A model generated the notes under the pieces. It saw only the letters and a program-made list of their open reading frames with translations, made no database searches and was not told the origin of the DNA. From NCBI GenBank assembly GCA_038380795.1, contig CM076271.1:20289001-20353000 (forward strand): 64,000 nt of DNA. The letters run 5' to 3'. The stretch is from Pyrocephalus nanus. Its lineage: Eukaryota > Chordata > Aves > Passeriformes > Tyrannidae. Both the position numbers and the translations under genes were made by a program. Positions 11,941 through 24,684 of the stretch are shown in pieces. Numbering within the stretch: the stretch's first letter is position 1; the number at the start of each line of letters is the position of its first letter.

Positions 11941-14359
11941 TCTGGCCCCTGGTCAAACCAACCCCTGTCCTCCTCACATGCAATTTGGGGCTGTGATCAC
12001 ATCTCCTATTTTTTTTCTGGTCATTTAATCTGAAAATACTCATAAAAGGCTGGATTTGGGGTGAAGTTCTTCCTTATTGGTAAAGATTTGGTGGAAATTG
12101 GTCCAAATCTTTCTGCAGATACAACAGAGAGAAAAGTCCAACCTGGGCTGAATTCCAACCAGGAACTGCACTTAAATGATAAGTAAAATTACCATGTTGT
12201 TAAACACCAATCTTAAATCAAACTCATGTTTATAGATATATAGGATGTTTAAATGTTAAGTGGAATTAATTAAAATCTGAAAGCCTGATTCTGTCATAAG
12301 CAGTGATATATTAAAGAAATAATTGTGTGTGCTTTCAACATTGTAATTACCCCACTTTATTTTAGAATTTGGTATTTACTTTAACTCCCCAAGAGAAAAC
12401 AGAGTCAAAGCTGTGACAGTTCTGCACAAATATTTTCACCTTAAAATAATATCCATGGAAACTAATCATAAGATAGAGAGATTATTAACGTAGAAGTTTT
12501 CTGCATGTGAACTTCACTGCATGTTAAAACTCTGGTTGCCTTAGTGGCTGTTTTCTAAGTCATCTTTAATCTCTCAGTGGGGATACCAGGAGCTGTACAG
12601 AGGATTATTATCCCCCCCTTCTCCTCCCATTTGTCACTGCAGGTTCCATCAGTGCTCTGAGCCTCACTGAACACGAGATGTTGAGGAAGGAGGATCCCAA
12701 AAGATGCATCATGAGCACAGAAAGGTATTATTTGTATTTAACCACGTGGAGACAGGGCTGATGTTCAGCCCAGACAATCAAATATGAAGTCCTTGCAATG
12801 CTGGTGTGTGCCAGCCCTGTGCTGTGGCACACAGGTCTCAGGAGGAAGGGGAGAGGGAAAGCCTTCCCTCATTTGTTTTTCCTTGCCTTTAGACCAGGGA
12901 GATTGTTTGTTCCATTTCTGTCAGCCACTGACAGGTTCTTCCTGCAGCCCTTCAGAAACAGAACATCTGCACCCTTCCCTGCCCTGGTATTTTCCTTTAA
13001 ACTCTGAATCCTAATTGGGATCTGTTGTAGGTAAGAACTCAGCTGTACTGAGCATCAGCACAGAACATTCCCCCCATGGAGGTGGGCACAGGAGAAGACT
13101 TCAGGGCAGAGATAACTCAAAGACTGTTGCCAATTACGAGGAATTTCCCTTTAAATCCCTTAATTTTGGGCTGGGGAGGGATTTGTGGCATCATTGCCAT
13201 CTGTGGGCTCCTGCACTGACAGGAATCGAGCTCCTCTGCCAGGTAACTCTTCCCCACAGGCCCCTCTTAAAGAGAATTTTCTAGTTCAAAGGCTCTGCTG
13301 TGCCTTCAGAAGTGTAGTTTACACTGATTTGCAAGAAATATTTGAACCCTCTCCTGTAAGTTAAAATTTTTAAGCCAAATATTGTTGATGTCTCCCCCCA
13401 GTTGTCAATAAAATTGCTTCTCTCTCATTGATCACATCGAGGGATTCCCAACCCACGCCCAGGTGAGGAGGTGGCTCAATTTGGGGTGATTTATTCGACT
13501 CAATAAAAGCTTTACAAGTAGCTTTAAGGATCAAGCAGCTTTAAAGATCCAGTTATCTGATAACTATTGTGTTATTGTGTCAGAATTAGGACATAAAATC
13601 ATTTAATTACCCTATTCTGTCTGTTCAGCTCCCCGGGATATTTTCCCATTCCACACCGGGAAATCAGCACATCCCCAGGCAGATTACAAGGTATAAAATA
13701 TCCCTGGCAGAGGGGAATATCCTCAGGTGGAGGTGTTTGGACTGGGAGGGGGAAGAAGGAGAAAGTAGAATTTGCTTTATCATTTGCTTTGAATTTGTTT
13801 TCTTCAAAGCCAATTATTTTATCAGGCAGAATATTTGCAGAGATAGCAGGAAACGGAGAATATTCATGGAAAATGAATTTTAAATTCAAACATGAACATA
13901 AATGTTGGAAAGTTGAACAGATGAGTGTTTGGTTTTTGTACTTTTGGTGGTTTATTTTTACTAATTAATACATTGCAAACATTGTACTGTAACTTAAACA
14001 TCTCTTATGCAGCAGAAGTGAACCCCACAGTTTGAAATACAAATATTTGCATTTTAACAGCTCATAAACCATGGAAACCATTTGGTAATGGTAGTTAAAT
14101 CCAGATACCGCCTAGTAAATCATGTATTTAATAACTTTTACATGATGAGGAGGGAGAAGGATTGCTCATATGCTGCTGGTGGTAATCAAATTCATTATTA
14201 TTATTTCACTCAAATAAGAACTAGTTGGTTCATTCCCACTCGGGTCCCATGGCTGCCCATATTTATTCCAGCTGTCTGTGCTTACAAAAAAGACTGTTTT
14301 GACCCAGTGCAAATGGATTTTGTGCTTATTTGGCAGCTTTTTAGAAACTCTGCAAACAG
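11941..14359. other. Unannotated single-copy DNA
   Basis: AT-rich, with no transposable element. Segment 13402-13462 is a weak exon-like candidate: it follows the acceptor GATGTCTCCCCCCAG, ends at the donor CCCAG/GTGAGG, and one frame is open over its 61 nt. The rest shows nothing I can support. Confidence 0.35.
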
Positions 14360-14492
14360 AACCATAGAATCCTGGGATGGTTTGGGTTGGAAGGACATTA
14401 AAGCTCATCTCATCCCCCCTCCTGCCACGGGCAGGGACACCTTCCACTAGCCCAGGTTGCTCCAAGCCCCATCCAATCCGTCCTGGAACACA
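14360..14492 (-). mobile_element. CR1 LINE 3' end
   Basis: Reverse-strand CR1. It starts with the element's terminal part as ACCATAGAATCCTGGGATGG, then TTTGGGTTGGAAGGACATTA, GGGCAGGGACACCTTCCACT and AGCCCAGGTTGCTCCAAGCC. It is 5'-truncated after about 130 bases, as is usual for CR1. Divergence from the other copies here is moderate. Confidence 0.92.
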
Positions 14493-17400
14493 AAGGAATG
14501 AGCTGTTGAAACGTGAGAGATGTAATTAGGCCAAAAAAAAAGAGCAGAATCCCTTGTTGGTCCTTCAGCTGGAGGCTTGGGAGAGGAAAGGTGGTGCGTG
14601 GAAAAATGACAAACAACATTGTAGATTTGAGTGAGGGAAGGGGAAATGGCTTGGTAACAACTCAATAGCTGCTACTTTCTTTAAGGGCTTTTATTTAGTT
14701 TGTTTGTTTTGTTTTAACAGCTGCCAGAAAAGAGACCTTGGGGACCTGCAGCGTTTGAGATGTCAGGGGTGAGAAAACGGATGCACTTGGTCAGGACAAT
14801 TCTAATGCCTTTGCTGGTCCAGCCTGGCCCCCTGGCACTGCCAGACGAGAGGCACAGCAAGAGCCTTTTTTTTGCCTCTTGACAGCTCTGAGGGTTTGGT
14901 CTGATTTTTGACAAAGTCAGGATGGATGTTCCACCAGCCCTGCTCGTGTCTCGGGGCCTCTCCCGGGACTGCAGTGCATCCATCAAGGTGAGGCATTATT
15001 TTTATACATAAGCAACCAAAACTCGAGGCAATGCCTTTCCCTCAGCAAAAAAAACCCCACCAACTGCCTCAGTCTTCTGTTCCACTGGGGATAGTTGGAA
15101 TTGCAGAGCTTCTTACAGATGATCCAATATTTTCATCAGTTCCTGATGAACAGTGTGTCCCTTGCAATATTTTGACCTCTTTATGTAGTTTTTCCTTTCT
15201 GTCCTCTCTTTAAGTCTTTATTATTAGTTCTGAGATCTTTACTGTAGCTCATTCCTTTTGCTTTTGCTGATGCATTGCTCAGACCTCATCACTTCATCTG
15301 CCCCACCAGGATGGATTTATTTCCAACCATTATTTCTGAGGGCCTTGTCCATTCAGGGGTTGGACTGACCCTGTGGGCAGCCTGGTGTGCCTGGTTCTCT
15401 TCCCTGGGAGCATTTCCCAGCTCCCAAACCTCTCCTGGGAACATCCTGGCTGCCATCTAAATCTTCACCAGAGTGCCTAGAAGGAAACCCCACTCATCAC
15501 CTGTGCAAGAGTGATTTTAAAAGCACAAATTGGCTTGCTGGGACTGAGAGAGCATTTTGATTGTTATTTTCTCAGTGGAATAGATTGATGTGACATCTGA
15601 AATGACAGTCAGGAATAGATTGTGAACTGCCACCTTCATCTCTTAATTAGTACAAGTAATTCTTTTGAACAAAATACGGTTATCATTGAGTTCATCCTGT
15701 CCCAGTGAGATTAAAGAGTGCTTGAAATTCACTTTTTTTTTGTCCCAGGGGTGGGATAATCCCTGTAATTACCTCATATTATCCACTGATATTCATGTAT
15801 CATCTCTAGTGATACCAGGATCTTCTGCAGATCACTTTGAATATTTAAGCAAGCCTTGCTGAGACACTTCTTGTTCAAGAGCTGAAGATTCCTGCAGTGG
15901 AAGGGGTTACTTTGGTATCAAACTCCCCTCATTGCTGGCTAAATACAGGCAAATGTTGTGAGATGTTGGGTTTTAACCTCACTGTATTCCAAATATTCTA
16001 ATATTTGAAATACTGGGATTTCAGTGTATCCATTTGTTACTCCCACTCGTCAGTTTGGTGGTGCAGACTGAGAAGCCTCTTCACAGTTTGCTTTAATCAG
16101 AGGAAGAAGAGAAGGGAATAAAGAAATCACAATTTTTTCAGGAAGACCAGGGAAAGGCTGACTCAAACAGGACTTCCAGCTCTGTTTCATGCATGGCCAG
16201 GAGACTTTCACCTGTTGTACAGAGAGAAAGCAGAAAATGTAGGTTGTGAATTTCTCATTATTCCCCACGTGCTCTTCCCACAAATTGTGAGTTCTTCATG
16301 AGGGGCTCAAAGTGCCCATTTTATGCTGGTGAAAAGCCAACATGTTCAAAATAACAAACCAAAATCTCCATTTCAGATATGGAACCATTCAGATGGGGAG
16401 GTGGAGTGGCTCTCTGAGGGTTTGAAGGGGTGTGTTATGTTGGAAGAGCTCCAGTGTTTTTTCCTCCAAGTTCCATTTCTGACCTGCCAGCTCTGGGTTT
16501 GCTCAGGCCCATCACTCATCGGGCATTAGGTTTGTGGATGTGTTAGTAACCAGATAACACTTTTCAGCTGTTTGTCAGCCCGGGTTATCCTGCACATCCA
16601 TCACCAAAGGGTGCAAGGGCTTGGGTTTGCTGGGTGATGTAACACTGCTGCCCTTTCCACGGCGTCAGAACCCATCTCCTAAATTCAGGGAGAAGGATTG
16701 CACTCTGCTCCGTGATGGCAATCCATGAAAAGCACCCTCTGACAGCAGATTTATTCCTCAGAGGTGTTTTTTTGGGCTGTGAAATGGGATTTCACTGGTG
16801 ATGGATCCTGGATGTGCATGAAAAACAAATCTCTAAAGGCAGAATTGAAGCGTACCAAGCACTGGGGGAGAGCTGGGGGAGCGATGGGTGCTGCTGATGG
16901 TGGGTGGGGAGCAGATTGGAGTGGCCTTGCCTGAGTCCTGGGTGTTTTGTCAGGGATGTGCCCATGGAATCAGTGCAAAGGTTCCAAGTCGTGGGGTGTC
17001 TCACGGGGCGTGTGAAGGGATTAACGGCTGGGAATCCTCTTTAGCTGCTCTGGGGATCACAGAGGGCTCCTCAAAACCTGTGATCAAATGCCAAAGAAAT
17101 GAGCTGGGAAGCTGTCAGGAGGGACTCTGAGGGCCATTTAGGGAGGCAGGTCTTCAGGGCAGCGTGGAGGAGCTCTGATGGATCGTGTCACTGCTCGAGG
17201 GGAGATGCCATGGCACGCTGGTCTCCTCCTGAGATGGCAGCAATTAGAGTGAGTGATGGACTGGGACTAGGACATCTCCTGCTCGGTGTTAATGGGCCTT
17301 GGGAGGTCACCTGCTGACTCCAGCAGATGCCTGTGGGACGTCTGGGTGCTGTGGGACCAAAGGGGGAGAGAATTTGTTGTACCAGAAGTGCCTGCAGAGG

Positions 17401-18936
17401 TGTGGTGGCTCCAGGGGGTTCCTGCCGTTTTCCAGGGGAAGGGATTGACCATTTCAAGCTGTTGCAGGAATTTTGGACCAGCCCACCCAGCACAGGAGGG
17501 GATAAATTAGCAGGTTATGCCACGTTACTGCTGAGCTGACCCATGTCCACTGATGGGGCACACGCTGGTTTGGAGGGATTTATCACACCCAGGGGAAGGA
17601 TGAGCGGATAATCTCGGAGAAAGGTTGGATCTGTGCCAGCAAATTAGCAAGATTTCAGGCTAGAAATTTGATAGTGAATGTGCCACCCCTGAGTACAGCC
17701 TCTGAGTAAAGTGAATTGATTAAAATTAATGGGATATAAAGCTCTGAACACAACATGTACTTGAGGATCCCAGCCAGCCCTGATCCAGCTGGAGCTTCCA
17801 CACTGTCCATCCTTCTTCACCAGTTTCTCCTCTTAATCACCCCTTCTTGAGCTGCTGGGGTTTTAATCCAGTTCCCACACATCCTGTTAGGATTGGGTGT
17901 GTGTTGGGTCAGAAGGGAACTTCAGCCACAGACTTCAGGTCTGCTCTGCCAGTTTAGCTCACAAATGAACCCACAGTGCAGAGAAATCCTTGTGAACATT
18001 CCCACTGCACACCTGGGATGGACCTGGGGGATTAGCCATGGATTTGAGGACTCCATGGTTATGCAAGTGAAAGGATCTGCAGGAGTTCCTCCAGTGTGGG
18101 TTCAAATCAATCCTCTGGGGAAGGACTGACCCAAATCCTGAGCTGCAGGAAGGGCAGTTGTGGTGTCAGAATGTGGTACCCTGTGCTGGGCACCCTGTGT
18201 GAAAGGAAGCTCCAGATGTCACAGGCTGCTATTATTAGGAAAATGTTAAAATAACCCATTCCTCCTCTTGGACTTCCACTCTCTGCTTTTAAAAGCTCAT
18301 TAGATAAGAATCTAAGTCACAGAGACCCTTTCTACGCAATCACAGCTGCTCAGTTCAAAGAGCTCTGTCAAAAAATGGGATGCCCAAAATTATGACCTAC
18401 CTTTCTTTCCGTTTCACATTTCCAGGGAGTTGTTAAAAATTAAAGATGCCTTTAAGGAGCTTCCCAGAAAACTGTGAAAATGTAGGACATAGTGTACCAG
18501 CAGGTTACAAAATGAAGCAACTTTTATGCAATATATTGTGCTGCAAAGCAATTTGCTTCCAAGTATCTCAAGTATTTCAATTAAGAAAAGTAATGATCAA
18601 GGACAAACAGCCTTTTAGTAGGAAGGGATTGGATTATTTCTATGGTTACTGTGCTGGAGCTGTAACTAGAATTAAAGTTTTAAGATAAAGCTTACTTTTC
18701 TGTTTATTAAGAAGTTGATGCTATTTTTTTTCATACACCAAAAACTTGGGGTTTTTTTTTGTTTATTGGGGTTTGTTTTAAGGATGGGGTACAGCAGAGA
18801 GCTCAAGCTATGATGTAGCTTTATTGGTTTCAAGTTATTTACGTGTTTCACTGCTCAGGCACCAAAGATGGTGAAGGTTTTTGTTAACTGACACTTCTTT
18901 TAACCCATTTAAATTGGGATCATATACCATTGTTCC
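14493..18936. other. Unannotated single-copy DNA
   Basis: No gene or repeat is recognised in 4.4 kb. A strong acceptor (TTTGTTTTGTTTTAACAG) ends at 14720 and a donor AAG/GTGAGG lies at 14987, but every frame between them has a stop, so it cannot be an uninterrupted coding exon. The remainder is ordinary mixed-composition DNA. Confidence 0.4.
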
Positions 18937-18961
18937 TTTTTTTTTTTTTTTTTTTTTTTTT
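18937..18961. repeat. T25 homopolymer
   Basis: Twenty-five consecutive T. No retrocopy body or target duplication is evident on either side, so I do not read it as the tail of a retroposed gene. Confidence 0.95.
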
Positions 18962-19106
18962 CCCATTGAAGTTAAACCCCATACAGCAAAGAGGGATAAA
19001 AGAAACACGTTAATTTATCCTCCTCAACTTTTCCATTAGGAGTTTGAGGGCGGTTTGGAAGCAGTGGGGGAAGGATGTTTGCTCCTCTTCAATCAATACC
19101 CTTCAG

Positions 19107-19178
19107 AGCATCGTGGTGTCACTGGAACAGCGTGGTTTGCTTGAGGTTCTGCAGCAGCCAGGCAGAAACCAGCCCCAG
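19107..19178 (+). other. Exon-like open segment, 72 nt
   Basis: It lies between an acceptor (CAATACCCTTCAG, with upstream CTCCTCTTC) and the donor CCCCAG/GTAAGC. Its length is 24 whole codons and the phase-0 frame is open, ending in LLEVLQQPGRNQPQ. A second acceptor at 19039 (CAACTTTTCCATTAG) would give a 139-nt version, also open in this frame. I recognise no protein family. It could be a pseudo-exon. Confidence 0.2.
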
Positions 19179-19802
19179 GTAAGCCAAACATCCTGCTTGG
19201 GGCTCATCTGAGCAGAGTTCTAAGAATTACTTTAAATATTTACATCCCTTACCGTTGTGTAAATGGGTCTTGCAAAGCCTTGAAGAAGCTACTGCCTCTC
19301 CTTACAAGCAGATTTATCTGCTGGAACAAAACAAGGAGAGGCAAATTGGGGTGAATATAAAATACTTGTGGGTTCCTCCAGTTGCCCAGAGTGCCAGTCT
19401 GCCAGGAAATGCCTTTTCAAACCTGAGGGCTCTTCCCATGTGTTTTCCTGGAGTGGTGTCGTAGGACCCACAATTAACAAATAGAGGGGCACTGGAAGAA
19501 CTGTTGAGCAGCATTTCCATGACCAGTGAATGGCTGGGCTTGTTTTTAGGGTTTGGGGATGGAAGTGGCTCCAACAGCAGTGCTGGAAAACATTTGTAAA
19601 GGTTGTATAAAGATATGGAAAAAGAATAGAAAATAGGTAAAATTCTTGTAGACTGTTAAGAAAGCATTTTAGCACCATTAGCAACATTCTTATTCCTCAC
19701 CTCTCCCTGTCTGCAGAGTTTATAACCAGAACTGCATCTGTGTAACACTGAAAATAATCAAAGCTCTCATTTTCTTTGTGAAGAGAGGAAATTACCTGGA
19801 TT

Positions 19803-19820
19803 GGGGGGGGGGGGGGGGGG
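19803..19820. repeat. G18 homopolymer
   Basis: Eighteen consecutive G flanked by TT on both sides. Such a run can form G-quadruplexes and is prone to length error in sequencing and assembly. Confidence 0.95.
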
Positions 19821-21960
19821 TTGCTCTTGTTGCTAAACAAGCACAGACAAAAGATGCAGAAAAATAGGAGGAACCAGGAGTGTTTCTGTCTGACTCACCC
19901 TGATGGTGCCCATGTCCTGGAGGGATGAGCTGGGCTCTGCTCTGGACTCAGGGCCCTCCTTGGGTGGTCAGGGCACTGCGGATGGTTTCACCTCAATCAG
20001 CAGGAGCAGCTTTTGGCTGGCACAAAGGCAGCAAAGCTGCAGTACAAAAATAAATAAAAGGAAGAAAAAGCAAGGATGAAAGAAGAGGGAAGAACAGAGG
20101 AGTCCAGATCTTTCCCTCAGGCACTTGTCAGCACTCAGCAAGGTGGTGATCCAAGGACAGCAAAGTCCACTTTCTTCTCTTGCTCTATTGAAAGTTTGAG
20201 GGACAGTATTTGTGTTCAGTTCTGTTTGAGAGATGTAGGAGTGTGATTTTGGTGGCACTAACGCTGAGTTAAGGTTTAGAAGACTCTGCTGGTGTTTGGT
20301 AACTGTTTTCTGAGTTTTTCTGTCTTCTCCAACCCAAGGAGGTCTCAAGATCTCATTGCTCTTCACCCACCACAGCCCATCCCCCAGGCTGGGCAGGAAA
20401 GAGCCGGGAATCCTTTTTGTCATTGTGGCACTTCAAATTAATTTAATTAGAACGGGGTCTTGTTTTCACTGAGGTGCTGGAAATTGTCCTTTCTTTTTCC
20501 CTTTCCCACAACTTGAAATTAAAAGTGCTTTCTCGCAATTACCATGAGTGATTTGCAGCTTAATGGCACCCGGCGCCTCCAGGTTCCCACAGTCTGGCCA
20601 GAGGCCTCCAGGCTTCCCTTGCTCCAGGGTTGGATCACTCTGCTGCATTTTAAACTAATGCTGATCTCATGTTTACACCAGCAGAAGCCACGTGCAGCCA
20701 CCAGCTTCCCAAGGGAAGAAGGGAGTGGAGGTGGGAGTGAACACCACGTACCCTGAGACCCTTCTGGCCCTGGAGGGTGGGAATGGATCCATCACCTCGG
20801 GGGTGTTGGGGACCCTCCTGGCTAACTTGGCTGAGCATGGTCCACTCTGTTCTGGAGGTGACCACGGCCTGATTTGGGGGTGGGTGGGGTGTGGGATTTG
20901 TTCTGCAGGAATTTTTACCAGCAGGGACTGAAGAATCCCGGTTCCCTCCAAACTGGCGCAGCGCTCGTATTGTGACAGTTTGTTTATTGTGGATCCTCAG
21001 ACTTGTCAGAGAGATTCAGTCGATGTTTCCTCTCCCTTGCCTGGCTATGAAAATTATTTGGATGGGATATTTGGGTTGGGGTTTTCTTTTGCTATTCTTG
21101 TCAAAGTAAAATAAATAAGGAATTGAAATTCCACCGAAAGAGGGGATTATAACATGTTCTTTGGGAGGTTTAGATAAGGCATAGAGAAGTGGCAATTTTT
21201 GTCTTGCTGCAGTAGCTACACTTTCTAGACCACACTTTCCTCCCTACCCTGGGAAAACAAGAAATAGTGTCATCATCCCTGTGCAATTCTATTACTAAAT
21301 TGTCAGAACATGCTCATATTTCTGGCAGCAATGATCCAACTCCATTTTCACTTCCATGTGGATCAGCGGTGACCTTGACATCCTTGGTCGATGCTCACGT
21401 CGAGATTGCTTGGCAGGCACAGGTGCCAAGCTGTGGAATATAATTTCCTGACAATGTATGGGATCTGGGTGTGTAATTGGCTTCTGGGCTGGCCCTGCAC
21501 AGCTATAGGGGCCTTGCCTGAGCCTCTCTGCTGGTAGTTTTTAATGACCACAAAGCCATGAGCCATCTGTTTGTGCAGAGCTGTTGTTGAACACAACTGG
21601 TGCTGGCTTTGTGCACTCGCTGTGTGCAGCTCAGAAATATTTGAAGCCAGGCCTATTATCTAATTTTTAAAATGGACTATTGGACAAAGAAGTTTTTTAA
21701 TTAGTGGCAAAGGTGGAGTCATTAACGTGCAAGAGAACACTGAAAGGCAGAGTTGCAACAGCAGAGTCCAAAATCTGTAGCCACAACAAGTGTTTGGAGC
21801 CCAATCGTGTCCCTGGGGATGGAATGGTGCAGTAATGGGCATTAAAGATCCCTTCCCCTCTCCTTCCCTGGCTGCTCACTCCATTACTGCCTGGGCCACT
21901 GCCCGTGGGGCCATTAATGCCTTTCCCATGTAAGTGTGCAAGAAATATCAGAATTACAGA
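19821..21960. other. Unannotated single-copy DNA
   Basis: The minus strand is open over 19968-20423 (151 codons), but its hydrophobic tail is encoded by a long pyrimidine tract that ends in ACTGCAG at 20037, which looks more like a splice acceptor than a membrane domain. No other feature is supported. Confidence 0.35.
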
Positions 21961-21992
21961 GTTATAGAATCATGAAAGTTGAAAAAGACCTT
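21961..21992 (-). mobile_element. Possible CR1 3' remnant
   Basis: TATAGAATCATGAAAGTTGA followed by AAAAGACCT matches the reverse-strand start of older CR1 types, which read AGAATCAT..GTTGGAAAAGACCT. Only about 30 bases are recognisable, so the call is tentative. Confidence 0.45.
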
Positions 21993-23036
21993 TGCTTCTT
22001 GTCTTATTCCTTATGCAGGGCTTCCAAAAGCCCCCTCCAACTGCTGTAATTCGGCTGTGGGACAAGCTGAGAGAAGATGATGATTTATTGGCATTTTCTC
22101 CTCTCAGCCAGCCCCTGATGAGCCAATCCCACGTGTGCTGGCTTTGCTCCCTGTCCTGCTCCTGTGGTTTGAGTTCCATGGTGGGAACACTTCATCTCCT
22201 CCAGGCACCAAAGTGCTGATGGGAAGGGCAGTTTGGGGCTCTGGGTAATGAGAGGAGCTTAATACCCTGAAAGATCTTTTCTCCATTAAAGTGATGTTTC
22301 CATCTACTACTGCGGGTTTTTGATGGTAAATCCAGGCTCTGTATCATTTTCATTGGAATCTATAAACCACCAAAGTGAAACAAATCCAGCAGCTTACAGC
22401 TCAGAGCTGGAGCCCTTTCTGCCTGCTCTTGGCACTTATTTCCTCATGTTCTCATCCTAAAGATGAGCTGCTTTATCTGAATAACAGACATGGCTGCTTT
22501 TTTTTTATTTAAAGTTATCATTTCAAAGCCGTTGCTGAAAACATCCCTCTCTGCTTCTCCCTGCCAGGGACGGGCTTAAAGGGTGAGAGATTGCTGAGGA
22601 CTGGTGCCTGGGTACAATAATTCAGCAGCAAATTAAACCTCAGAACACTTAAACAGCTGTTTCTTCATCAGTCCCATACGTTGGGGATGGTGATTTTTTT
22701 CCTTCATCCAGGACCTGCAGGAATATAATTCCAAACCTGTGTTGTAGATTTTCCTGTTTCCTTTGCTGGTCTCAGCACCGAGGGAGGGACACAGGGAGGT
22801 GAGAGTAGACAGGGGGACTGAAATTAGCCCCTAATGCAGAAGCTTTTGTTGTTTGGTGGTTTTCTTGGTCTTGTGGAACTAATTCCTAACCCTCTCATGA
22901 TCATTGTAAAGGACAGGCTGTAAGAGAAATAAACTCTGGCTCCCACGGCCAGGGGTTGGTTAAGTGACCGTTGATGAATTTGTGCTAATTAGGGCAGTAG
23001 TGCTTCATACACTGATGTTTGTTTTTCCTCCCCCAG
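21993..23036. other. Unannotated single-copy DNA
   Basis: No gene or repeat apart from a short T run near 22499. The right end holds a branch-point-like TGCTAAT at 22983 and a pyrimidine-rich acceptor ending in CCCCCAG at 23036. Confidence 0.35.
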
Positions 23037-23265
23037 AATGTGCAGAAATTCTGATGTGTTTGTGAATCCCTTTAACTCTCTGGGCAGCAGAGCCTTTCTG
23101 TGCCTGAGGGGATGCTCTGGATGTGTCCCAGGCTCTGGCTTTCGTGGAGGATGGGATTCTGTGGAGCAGACAGCCAACAACAGCACCAGCTTTCTACTCT
23201 ACCCTCTGCCTGGAAGTGTCTTCCCATTTCCCATCACCAGATTGAACTGGAGTGAGACGAGGCAG
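23037..23265 (+). other. Exon-like open segment, 229 nt
   Basis: It is preceded by TTTGTTTTTCCTCCCCCAG and followed by the donor GGCAG/GTATGT. An ATG sits one base inside the segment and opens a frame of 76 codons to the donor; the other two frames are closed. The peptide is Cys- and Gly-rich early (LRGCSGCVPGSGF) and has one NNST glycosylation-like site. It matches no family I know. It may be a noncoding or chance exon. Confidence 0.25.
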
Positions 23266-23872
23266 GTATGTGGGTTTTAAGTGTGGTTTTAATTTTAGGG
23301 TCTGGAAAATCCCCCACAAAGAGCTGCAGCCTTGGCTGTGCCTGGTGCCCCCCAGCTGAACCCAAGTCACTGTAATGTTCTTTTCCCTCCGAGCTACCAG
23401 TTATGCAAAGTGAAGCTTTACCTGAGTAGGGATTAAGATTTTTCATGTTTAGCTCAAAGCATTTAATGGAAAGTGATCTATCTGGGGAGGGAGGAGGGGG
23501 AAAAAGCAAACTAAAAACCCCCTAAAACACAAGCATCTTATTTTAGTGTCGTGTCTTTCATAAATCCTAAAGGTTATTTTGTTTCTGCCAACACTGTTTT
23601 GTTTAAAATCAGTTTATGTTTAGAATACAATAAGGAGGAGGAAGAAGAACCAGATTCAATAATTTTCTCCTGCTTCTAGTAGTTGTTCCTTACTTGATTA
23701 CTTGCCAAAGTGCCAGAACTGACAAATTATCCAATAACACAAAAGTGAAGGCAGCTGCAGCCGCTGTAAAGCTGGATTAGTTTATAAAGTGTCCCTGTTG
23801 TGTTTCATAAAATGAACAAAGAATATGCAGCAAACCTGTTGCAGGTTCTTTCACCCCTTTTTTCTCTCTTCC

Positions 23873-23898
23873 TTTTTTTTTTTTTTTTTTTTTTTTTT
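23873..23898. repeat. T26 homopolymer
   Basis: Twenty-six T following a pyrimidine-rich lead (CCCCTTTTTTCTCTCTTCC). Simple sequence; no element body is attached. Confidence 0.95.
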
Positions 23899-24602
23899 CT
23901 TTGGGGCACTAAAAGGAGCAGAAAGTCACACACTTATTTACGTGTCAAAAGTGAAGAAATCCTTCAAAAAGAAAAATGATGGACTAGTACCTAAACCATT
24001 TCAGGATGTGGAAGGAAATACATTGGATTTCCAGCCTGCCCAGTGCTCCTTGGGGAGCTGATTTCCTGAGCTGGGGGGAGCAAAGGGTTTGGAGGCTCTG
24101 GGGATGTTGCAACACAGTAATTATTTTCCAAAGGGTAATACTGATATTTACTCAGTGAATTCAGTATTATATATTGAATTATAACAAGCAGTTGATTTAA
24201 TATTAAGCTTAGAATTTGCTGAAGGCTGTTGTAGGGAAACATAATGCATCAGAGCTGGCAGTTAAGGTTTTCCAGCGCTTTTGGCTTGTTTTTATTTATT
24301 TCTTTTTCTCTCTTCTACCATGCCCAGCAGCCCCAGGCTGCTGTCTCCTGCGTGTAGGTGTGTGAATTTGATGTGCCTTGCACTGCAAAGGATGCCCAGC
24401 AAAGCAGCCTTCCCAGGGAAATCTGTGCCTGCAGGGCCATCCCAGTGCTGAGCCACAGGATCAGGCTCTGTGTGGAGGAGGTTTGGGATGAATTTAATGT
24501 TCAGCTGACTTGGTGTTTGGGGAAGGTTGAGCCGTGAGCTCCACAGGGAGCACTGGGAGAGCCTCACTGATGCAGGAGGGAAGTGATATTAAGTTCTGTT
24601 TT

Positions 24603-24631
24603 TATATATATAAGTATATATGTGTGTGTGT
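24603..24631. repeat. TA/TG microsatellite
   Basis: TATATATATA, then AGTATATATG and five further TG units. Short compound simple repeat just upstream of a CR1 copy. Confidence 0.9.
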
Positions 24632-24684
24632 GCTCTTGAATAGCTTAAGCAGAGCAGTGGGTGCATTGACAGAGCTGCCAAAAC

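Noticed and set aside
14721..14987. Splice-flanked 267-nt segment
   Set aside because: Although acceptor and donor are good, stops occur in all frames, including within the shorter 14886-14987 version, so a coding exon is excluded. A noncoding exon remains possible but unsupported.
19968..20423. 151-codon minus-strand frame with a hydrophobic C-terminal part
   Set aside because: The hydrophobic stretch is encoded by a long pyrimidine tract that ends in a splice-acceptor-like ACTGCAG; no start context or homology supports a protein.
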